Assembly: GCA_963575745.1 (NCBI GenBank)
Contig: CAUYUJ010003414.1
Coordinates: 226,559 to 259,058 of the forward strand
DNA: 32,500 bases
From: Prorocentrum cordatum
Lineage: Eukaryota; Sar; Dinophyceae; Prorocentrales; Prorocentraceae
Reading direction: 5' to 3'
The number at the start of each line of letters is the position of its first letter. Position 1 is the first letter of the stretch. Of the stretch, positions 26,762-32,500 are shown piece by piece. Under the pieces are notes generated by a model that saw only the letters and a program-made list of their open reading frames with translations, was not told the DNA's origin and did not search any database. The position numbers and the translations under genes are program-made.

Positions 26762-27277
26762 TGCACGCACTTCCTGACTTGGGGCCCAAGCGTGTTGACC
26801 AGCAATACCATCTGCATTGCAGCGCGGGGGAGTGCTGCGTGCAGACCTCAGTTGGCCCTCGGCCCCGCTGTCGTTGTTCTCACTTCTGGCCCGGGCGGAT
26901 CCCTTCCCCGGTCGCGCGGCTTCGTGACCGACGCAGTGCCCCGCCTCGTCTCAGTCCTGAGTCGCACTTTCATCCCTGGGTTCTCACTCAAGTACAGCGG
27001 CCTTCAGATGCGCTACAGACGCCATGCCCGTTTGGCGGCCTTCAGCCGCCCTCCCCGGCACGTGCACTTCCTGCCTTTGGACCCAAGTGTGTGTATCAGC
27101 AATGCCGTCTGCATTGCAACGCCCGCACGTGTTGCGCGTGGCCATAGTGGCCCCGGCCCCGCTGTAGCTTGTTTCACCTTGCCAGGCTCGCCCCGGCCCA
27201 CGGTTCTATGACCGACGCAAAGATGGTTTCGCCTCGTCACCCTCAGAGCCGTGCTCTCACTCCCTGGGCTTCCCCAT
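26736..27277 (+). repeat. Diverged tandem repeat pair of about 275-298 bp
   Basis: Copy 1 runs from about 26736 to 27030 and copy 2 from about 27034 to 27277. Each starts with a mini-hairpin. Each then has ACTTCCTG, a CCCAAG segment and CAGCAATACC/CAGCAATGCC with TCTGCATTGCA, and later GACCGACGCA (26936 and 27210). Offsets change from 298 to 274, so indels have built up. It is older than the neighbouring 890-bp repeat. Confidence 0.75.
27034..27058 (+). repeat. Mini-hairpin plus CTCCCCGG
   Basis: GGCGGC-CTTCA-GCCGCC is the longest stem of the family (6 bp, 27034-27050) and is followed without a gap by CTCCCCGG (27051-27058), a one-base variant of the usual CTCCCTGG. Confidence 0.85.
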
Positions 27278-28167
27278 GATACTACGGCCTTCAGCCGCGC
27301 TTCTCCACCTTCCCTGGGAGCGACTCTGGGCTTGGCCTCGTCGTCAGTGGGTCTCATCGTTGCTCAGGCGGTCGTGCGACGTGGTTCGCCCCGCTGCGTC
27401 GGCTGGAATGCCCACCCGGTCCGCTGCGGCCGTACTCGGACTCTGAGTTGCAGGCGCGCTCCCGTAGATGACTCACCACTGTCTGCCAGCGGTTGGCCCA
27501 GGCGGGCTACCCCGGTAGCTAGCGGCGCACCGCTCGCCGCAGGGACCCGTGCGCTCTGGCGTCATCCCATCGTCGCTCCCACGCTCACCTCGTGAGCGGT
27601 CACTTCCTGGGCTTCTTCGCGACAACGATTGCTTGTGCTGCAGTGGGTATGCGACAGCACAGCTTTCTCAGAGCGCGATTTCCTCTTTCTGGTCTTTCGG
27701 AGTCTCCTAGGAAGCTGCTCTTTGTTATGTCACTTAGTTGCTTCCTGGTACACGCCCTGTCACCTCGGATGCCGTCGGTTCTCTCGCCAAGGTCAGGAGC
27801 AGGTGTACCTTTGCACTGCGTCACATCATGTCGCTCATCTTTCGCGTGCGAACGAATTCTTCCGCAGTTGGTGCGAGGGTCGACTCCGGATGTCAATGAC
27901 TTCAGGCGTGCCTTTTCAGCCGCGTGGATGCGTACTCTGAAGCTGCGACGGATCGCTGGCGCTGTCAGGGTCCCTTCCCCCTGCTGGACGACGTCAGCTC
28001 TCTTGCCTACGGTCTCGCTCATACCCGACAGGCACCCTGGGCTACTGACGCACTTCCTGCACGGAGTCAGATCCCCACTGCCTTGTGATCGTCGGACCGA
28101 CACGATCCTTGACTGGGGGTGTGCGTCGCGCCACTTGACAGCGTCCTCCCTGCTTCCTGGGTGGCAA
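27278..28167 (+). repeat. 890-bp tandem repeat, copy 1
   Basis: Starts at GATACTACGGCCTTCAGCCG and repeats at 28168. The 890-base offset holds at the start (27278/28168), in the middle (27601/28491) and at the end (28151/29041), so the two copies differ almost only by substitutions. Each copy begins with a CGGC-CTTCA-GCCG mini-hairpin (27285-27297 here). Confidence 0.95.
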
Positions 28168-29057
28168 GATACTACGGCCTTCAGCCGTGCTTCTCCGCCT
28201 TCCCTGGGAGCGACCCTGGGCTTGGCCTCGTCGTCAGTGGGTCTCATCGTTGCTCAGGCGGTTTTGTGACGCGGTTCGCCCCGCTGCGTCGGCTGGAATG
28301 CCCACCCGGTCCGCTGCGGCCGTACTCGGACTCTGAGTTGCAGGCGCGCTCCCGTACATGACTCGCCACTGTCTGGCAGCGGTTGGCCCAGGCGGGCTAC
28401 CCCGGTGGCTAGTGGTGCACCGCTCGCCGCGGGGATCCGTGCGCTCTGGCGTCATCCCATCGTCGCTCCCACGCTCACCTCGTGAGCAGTCACTTCCTGG
28501 GCTTCTTCGTGACTACGATTGCTTGTGCTGCAGTGGGCATGCGACAGCACAGCCTTCTCAGAGCGCTATTTCTTCTTTCTGGTCTTTCAGAGTCTCCTGG
28601 GGAGCCGCTTTTTGTTATGTCATTTAGTTGTTTCCTGGCACGCGCCCTGTCACCTCGGATGCCGTCTGTTCTCTCGCCAAGGTCGGGAGCAGGTGTACCT
28701 TTGCACTGCGTCACATCATGTCGTTCATCTTTCGCGTGCGAACGCATTCTTCCGCAGTTGGTGCGAGGGTTGACTCCGGTTGTCATGACTTCAAACGTGC
28801 CTTTTTCAGCCGCGTGGATGCGTACTCTGAAGCTGCGACGGTTCGCTGGCGCTGTCAGGGTCCCTTCTCCCTGCTGGACGACGTCAGCTCTCTTGCCTAT
28901 GTTCTCGCTCATACCCGACAGACACCCTGGGCTACTGACGCACTTCTTGCACGGAGTCAGATCCCCACTGCCATGTGATCGTCGACCGACGCGATCCTTG
29001 ACTGGGGGTCTGCGTCGCGCCATTTTGGCAGCGTCTTCCATGCTTCCTGGGTGGCTG
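28168..29057 (+). repeat. 890-bp tandem repeat, copy 2
   Basis: Second copy, with similarity fading at about 29055 right after TGCTTCCTGGGTGGC. Its mini-hairpin is at 28175-28187. Near 28982 a small deletion relative to copy 1 shortens it slightly, compensated nearby. The high similarity suggests recent duplication or homogenisation, in contrast to the older pair just upstream. Confidence 0.95.
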
Positions 29058-29198
29058 TTTCCCTTCAGACTCCCTGGGTTGCAGCTTGCACCGCCGCCTG
29101 ATCCGCGGCCCCCGCGCGCGCCCGGCTAATTCGTCTCGGCCGCAGCCCGACCGTGACCCGCCGCCGCCGGCGCTTCCGCCTGCGGCCTTTTTTATACC

Positions 29199-29206
29199 AA
29201 AAAAAA
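29199..29206 (+). other. A8 tract, provisional 3' end of the element
   Basis: Eight A's follow TTTTTTATACC. LINEs often end in an A-rich tail, and the composition changes to purine-rich flank after it, so I take this as a provisional end. The tract is short, and I found no target-site duplication to confirm it. Confidence 0.35.
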
Positions 29207-29337
29207 CAATCCCCACAAGCCCATCCAGAAACGATGCCCAGGGGAGTTGAGGTGATCAGGGAAGTCGGGGAGCATGCAGAATAACCAAGGGCGGGGGAAG
29301 CTGTCACGTACCCCAAAAGGGGGAGGATGGAAGAGGA

Positions 29338-29400
29338 ATCCTCGTCGGAGGGGGAGGGGGAGGAAGAGGAGGAGGAGGAGGAGGAGGAGAATGAGGGCGA
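29338..29400 (+). repeat. GAG/GGA purine-rich microsatellite
   Basis: Imperfect GGA/GAG repeats, nearly all purine on the plus strand. The apparent acidic ORF across them is a by-product. Confidence 0.9.
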
Positions 29401-29631
29401 GGGCTGGTGGGATTCGGGGGCGAGGGGGTCGGAGCAAAACTTGCATTTGATTTCGGGGAGGGTTGTAGCCACGGCCGGATCCTGGCGGGCCCATGGGCCC
29501 ACAGGCCCACCCCTCCAACGGCTCCAACCGTTCTTACCCTCGATTTCGGCCCCCTGGGGGCCCGTCGCCCGGCTCTGCAGGGCCATCAGGGAGTGGCCCG
29601 AAGCGAAAAACTGGCCCTGGGGAAGCGGTCA

Positions 29632-29730
29632 GCGTTCACCCCCTTGCCCTCAGTTCGGCGGCGAGCGAGGGGGGGAAGTGAGAAGGAAAAGGCTTTCTCA
29701 GAAGGTAGCGCGCCTTCTCAGAAGCCCTCG
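29632..29730 (+). repeat. Relative of the left-flank repeat
   Basis: GCGTTCACCCCCTTGCCCTC (29632-29651) matches the left-flank core at 612-631 and 952-971 with one mismatch. About 45 bases on, GGCTTTCTCAGAAGG and CCTTCTCAGAAGCC form an imperfect inverted pair, recalling the one at 844-913. It is probably a dispersed host repeat found on both sides of the large element. Confidence 0.65.
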
Positions 29731-30060
29731 TGGCTTCAAAGATGTTTTCTGCGCCTTCGGGGAAGGCTAAGACATTTTCTCTGGAGGAAGATGCCTGGGG
29801 ACTTCCGAGTTTTCTGGGAAGGCCCGCCCCTTCTCACTTCCCCCCATGCTCGCCGCCGAAGACAACCTATACACTCAGGGCGCTCAAAGAAGTACCACTA
29901 TGGGCTCAGCAATGCTCGCCGCCGACTCCTGGAACGAAGCGGCATCCGGCTCAGAAGGCTCCGCGAGGGCGACGCCGGGAAGGCCGAGGCCCGCTCACGT
30001 GCTGGCCCCGTGGCCCCGCAAACGTTCCCACGCCTCTGGCGTTGCAGACCGCGTCCAGGT

Positions 30061-30140
30061 ATCGCAAACAAGAGGACGAGGAGGAAGAGGAGGAGGAGGA
30101 GGAGGAGGAGGGGGAGGAGGATGACTACGATCGCAAACAA
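30061..30140 (+). repeat. AGG tract between 11-bp direct repeats
   Basis: ATCGCAAACAA occurs at 30061-30071 and 30130-30140 and encloses a 58-base AGG/GAG tract. The layout looks like a target duplication around a small insert, or a tract that expanded within a duplicated segment. Confidence 0.7.
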
Positions 30141-30329
30141 ACGTGGTAGATATACATGTTGCTGGTCATTGTGCCGGTCTTTCCTCTGGATCCTGGGGCG
30201 CCCTGGGTGGCGCCGGGCTGACACGCGCAGGGCAAGGCATGGAACTATAAAGGAGCCCTGCGGCACACACGTATTAACACAAATCCCCGGAATCCCAATC
30301 TATTTATATTTCTGGGTTTTCGAACGACG

Positions 30330-30500
30330 ACAACGCCGATGCCGATGCCGACGCCCATGCCGATGCCGACGACGACGACGACGACGACAACGACGACGAC
30401 GCACTGCGGATGCCGCATGGGGGGGAGTGCTGCGCAGGCCCGCTGTAGTCGACGACGACGACGGCGACGACGAAGACAAGGACAACGTTGACGACGCCCG
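30330..30500 (+). repeat. GAC/GCC trinucleotide-rich tract
   Basis: Repeats of CGA, CGC and GAT units, densest at 30340-30410 and 30450-30500, with a non-repeat gap between. It explains the Arg-rich, Asp-rich and Val-rich open frames seen on both strands here. Confidence 0.85.
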
Positions 30501-31029
30501 AGATAGTTTAGAAAATGCCTCGGGTGTAAACGGCCCGTACAACAACTAAGGGGGTACACGGTCCCCTCGGCGGTGCCCGCGACGACCCCGCGGGATTCAA
30601 AAAAGTGTTTCGCGCCCCGCGGGGTCCATTCATCAGCCCCGGGGGTGGGAAGGGGGAGGGCGGCTGTGCTGGCGGCGATCCGGGAGCACGCGCCGAGGCG
30701 CACTGTTGCTGCTGTGGCTGCTGCGGTTGCGGGCGCTGTGAAATCTGCGGGTGCGCGGCCCTCTGCGCCAGCGACTCTGAATAAGGAGCGAGCTGGGCGC
30801 GGGATGCACAGGGCAAAGCTGGAGTCTCCGATGATCCTCTTCAATTGTTGGAGAAATGTCGAAATGCGCGCCGGGCCAAACGTCTACGTAAGAAGCAGAA
30901 GCGCTGGGCTGCCAAGCAGGCGGCACATGATGGGCCGGTTCCTCCTCATCTTCCTGATGGCCCTCAGCCTCGCGATGGAACCATACAACGTCCAGCAGGT
31001 GCAACCTGCCTACGCGCAGACCTCGGGGG

Positions 31030-31245
31030 AAGTCCTGCTGCAGAGCCCGCTCTTGCACCTGCTCTACGTCTGGGCGCTGCGTCGCCTTCGCTCCTTGGAC
31101 GTACAATGTCTGATTGCCGCGCCGCTGGCACAGCTCCGTCTTTGATTGCGGGCACCATGCCGCGAGCTGATCCAGCAAATAGCGGGAGTACTCACACTTT
31201 GGGGAGATTTCTTGCAGCGTCTTCTGTGCCTGCCCCAGATATTTC
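31030..31245 (-). CDS. Possible exon, minus strand
   Basis: On the minus strand this stretch reads as an ordinary helical sequence, for example QAQKTLQEISPKCEYSRYLL followed by a Gln/Glu-rich part. Local GC is lower and no simple repeats are present. It may be a downstream exon of the gene at 31411-32171. Splice ends cannot be set: a plausible acceptor (GGGGCAG) lies just upstream on the minus strand near 31240. The family is not recognised. A plus-strand frame overlaps with a hydrophobic stretch (RFLLIFLMALSLAM near 30940), so the strand is not certain. Confidence 0.35.
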
Positions 31246-31410
31246 CCAATCCCGGGCGGATCCGAAGGGCGCGTCGGCAGAGAAGCCGTCCTTTCGCCGT
31301 GGTGAAAATGCCGGCTTTTCAAAAGCCAGCCGGACTCAGCCATACACGGGACTCAGACGGAAATAGCCTGCTTCTTCCTCTGTTTGCGCGGTGGTCGAAT
31401 CCTGCCGCTT

Positions 31411-31581
31411 TCACATATGCTCCGGTGTTTCAGTTGGGCGGCCGCATACTTCGAGCAGTTCTGCACTCTTGTACTTGGTGTTCCTGAGACGGAACAACTT
31501 CTGAGGGGTGTCCTTTCTTACCTCTTCGGCTTCTCGTTCCGCACGTGAGCCAATCTTCGGCCGCGATTGCTGCAACAGGCC
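31411..31581 (-). CDS. Possible exon, minus strand (57 codons)
   Basis: Open frame on the minus strand between two stops, without a start codon, so it can be coding only as an internal exon. It reads as a charged helical sequence, for example EAEEVRKDTPQKLFRLRNTK and then a Cys-Gly-Arg-Pro segment. A possible acceptor (TGTTGCAG) falls near its start and a possible GT donor (CATATGTGAAAG) near its end. The family is not recognised. Confidence 0.4.
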   Translation of the reverse strand, partial: GLLQQSRPKIGSRAEREAEEVRKDTPQKLFRLRNTKYKSAELLEVCGRPTETPEHM

Positions 31582-31749
31582 TCAAGCCGCCTAACTCGTT
31601 TTGCTTTGTAGAGGACAGGTCGCCCTTGTTCAGTGTCCTTTTACGCATCTGTTAATCTCAAGCTGGCATTATCGATGCCCTGGCTCGGTCGGCAAGAAGT
31701 AACTCAGCTCGAAGGTTTCGGCGTCCATGACGTTCGCCACCACTTCGTG

Positions 31750-32171
31750 TTACTTCTTCCTCCTCTCGATGATATAGTCGGGAACGGGTTCTGGCACGAA
31801 GCTTTGCTGCATGATAGTGTCACATACAATCATTTTATGACTGAGAGTGCCGCGTTGAGCTCCGCAATTATGGCATTGCCTTGAAGATGTCAGACATTTG
31901 TCAACCTCCGAGTCTGGGCATAGCAAAGCTCCTGACCACAAATTGCGAAGCGAATCTCGTTGAAATCCTGCCGGCGTGCGACGAACAGCTCGGCACATCG
32001 CATGACATCAAATCTACTCGTCGCCAATCCTGACAGGAAGATGAGCTATAATTTTGACGTTTGTCAACGGTACAAGGACTCCCCCATGAATATCTCCACG
32101 TCTCGAGGCGCAGTCAGATTGAGTTGTGTGACCAAGCCGAGGTCGCCGATGAACGTGAAGGAACCAGCGAA
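31750..32171 (-). CDS. Spliced minus-strand gene, three exons in view
   Basis: Three minus-strand exons join in frame: 32171-32069 (103 nt), 32029-31906 (124 nt) and 31840-31750 (91 nt, ending in TAA). The total of 318 nt is divisible by three. The introns are 32068-32030 (39 nt) and 31905-31841 (65 nt). Both are GT-AG, both begin GTTGACAAA, and both contain an in-frame stop if retained. The encoded sequence looks like a real folded protein (FTFIGDLGLVTQLNLTAPRD, FDVMRCAELFVARRQDFNEI, then FVPEPVPDYIIERRKK at the end). I do not recognise it. An acceptor (GTTCGCAG) precedes the first exon and further coding-like sequence lies beyond it (near 32290-32400, reading VTRDAAFIWDGMVRMFDLF), so the gene starts outside or near the window edge. 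It is probably a host gene. Confidence 0.55.
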
Positions 32172-32369
32172 CTGCGAACCGATACGACGAAGTGTGAGTC
32201 AGACTGAAGCCGCGGGGCCTCTGGCAGATTGCCAATTGAAATGAGGATTTCGAGCGCGTTGCTGCACAGCCTGCCAAGCTCAGAACAAATCAAACATCCG
32301 AACCATGCCATCCCATATGAAAGCAGCGTCGCGTGTGACCAGAAAGATAGAGCAATCGAATATCGGGAG

Positions 32370-32500
32370 AGGGCGGGGGTCTGGAGGAGGCAGGAGAAGA
32401 CAGGAGAGGTCGGGAGGAGGAAGGAGCGGGAGGAGGAGGGAGGACGAGGAGGAGGGAGACAGGAGGGGCCTGGAGGAGGCCGGAGGAGGCAGGGGGAGGC
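32370..32500 (+). repeat. AGG-rich imperfect repeat at the right edge
   Basis: Purine-rich imperfect repeats of GGAGGAGG, CAGGAGA and GGGAGG units running to the window edge. No gene. Confidence 0.9.

Larger units (their letters stand above)
1315..29206 (+). mobile_element. Giant LINE-type retroelement, probably decayed
   Basis: One coherent plus-strand array runs from a spliced-leader relic (1315-1333) to an A8 tract (29199-29206). The order is: leader, several ORF1-like frames, RING finger, DNMT3-like methyltransferase, AP endonuclease, reverse transcriptase, zinc knuckle, RNase H, UPF1-like helicase, tail frames, and 3' tandem repeats. Endonuclease-RT-RNase H is the order of I/R1-group non-LTR elements; the other domains are unusual additions. 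The same mini-hairpins and TCCCTGG motifs occur from 1444 to 29071, which supports one unit. Boundaries are provisional because I found no target-site duplication. In-frame stops, frame changes and two lost catalytic residues suggest a dead copy. The alternative is two or three separate elements inserted in tandem. Confidence 0.6.
26675..29206 (+). other. Non-coding 3' region of the element
   Basis: No supported gene. It is made of two pairs of tandem repeats (26736-27277 and 27278-29057), several mini-hairpins and TCCCTGG motifs, and ends in a GC-rich stretch followed by T6 and A8 tracts. Open frames on both strands in the 890-bp repeats are long only because the DNA is GC-rich. The region probably serves as the 3' untranslated part recognised by the reverse transcriptase, as in other LINEs. 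Confidence 0.6.
29207..31029. other. Right flank, low complexity, no supported gene
   Basis: Long open frames cross this stretch on both strands, but they encode Arg-, Glu-, Asp- or Pro-runs from simple repeats and show no domain. It holds GAG-rich tracts (29338-29400 and 30068-30124), a CGA/CGC-type tract (30330-30500), and a 20-base piece (29632-29651) of the left-flank repeat with an AGAAGG inverted pair nearby (29690-29730). GGCGCC occurs twice at about 30197-30214 as part of a small palindrome. Confidence 0.55.

Noticed and set aside
27592-29129. Long open frames on both strands in the 890-bp repeats (about 215 residues each)
   Set aside because: Both strands are open in both copies because the unit is GC-rich. 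No motif, and the two copies' frames diverge at their ends.
1315-29206. LTR retrotransposon
   Set aside because: No long terminal repeats, gag, protease or integrase motifs. The AP endonuclease and zf-RVT indicate a non-LTR element.
1315-29206. Helitron-type element (helicase plus endonuclease)
   Set aside because: The helicase has UPF1-type rather than PIF1-type motifs, there is no Rep HUH motif, and an RT is present.
30243-30250. TATAAA-like sequence as a promoter
   Set aside because: A single short match in flanking repeats; dinoflagellate promoters rarely use TATA boxes, and no gene follows.
29407-30549. 380-residue plus-strand open frame
   Set aside because: It runs through GAG, AGG and CGA simple repeats, gives Arg- and Asp-runs, and has no domain; other frames are equally open.
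30573-31145. 190-residue plus-strand frame with a hydrophobic stretch near 30940
   Set aside because: Only one short hydrophobic segment and an otherwise Ala/Arg-rich composition. The minus strand reads as well, so neither is firm.
1-32500. tRNA, rRNA or CRISPR features
   Set aside because: No cloverleaf with tRNA arm consensus, no rRNA core sequence and no regularly spaced repeats with unique spacers were seen.

Overview
The window reads as GC-rich dinoflagellate nuclear DNA. The best marker is at 1315-1333: nineteen bases that match the 22-nt dinoflagellate spliced leader except for three missing bases in the middle. A non-LTR reverse transcriptase with a YVDD box, trinucleotide microsatellites, and a short-intron gene on the minus strand fit a eukaryote. 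I do not name a species.

Layout. 1-360 is a CTG/CTA/CGA microsatellite. 361-1314 is flanking DNA with short direct and inverted repeats. About 1315 to 29206 looks like one very large, partly decayed non-LTR (LINE-type) retroelement, all on the plus strand. It has a leader (1334-2302), a run of large unrecognised reading frames (2303-12839), including a zinc-cysteine cluster and a RING finger, and a DNMT3-like cytosine-5 methyltransferase (about 12814-13906). Then come an AP-type endonuclease (14026-14840), the reverse transcriptase (15058-17857), a zinc knuckle (17557-18648) and RNase H (18649-19302). Next are a UPF1-like SF1 helicase (19401-24681), tail reading frames to 26674, and a non-coding 3' region of tandem repeats ending near an A8 tract at 29199-29206. 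29207-31000 is low-complexity flank. 31030-32400 has lower GC and holds a probable spliced host gene on the minus strand. The last 130 bases are AGG-rich.

How it may work together. Endonuclease, reverse transcriptase and RNase H give the usual target-primed insertion machinery. The upstream frames would be ORF1-like proteins. The helicase, methyltransferase and RING finger are unusual cargo that could help with long RNA templates, silencing or protein turnover; that is inference. Neighbouring frames overlap as ATGA (7144-7147) and TAATG (11776-11780), which suggests linked translation.

This copy looks inactive. It carries isolated in-frame stops, about ten frame changes (at least three at homopolymer runs), an endonuclease Asp-to-Tyr change and a helicase motif VI Arg-to-Trp change. 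Some frame changes could be assembly indels. A second notable layer is a family of tiny hairpins with a CTTCA loop and compensating stems. Some are followed directly by TTCCCTGGG or CTCCCTGGG, and they are scattered through the leader, the coding region and the 3' region.
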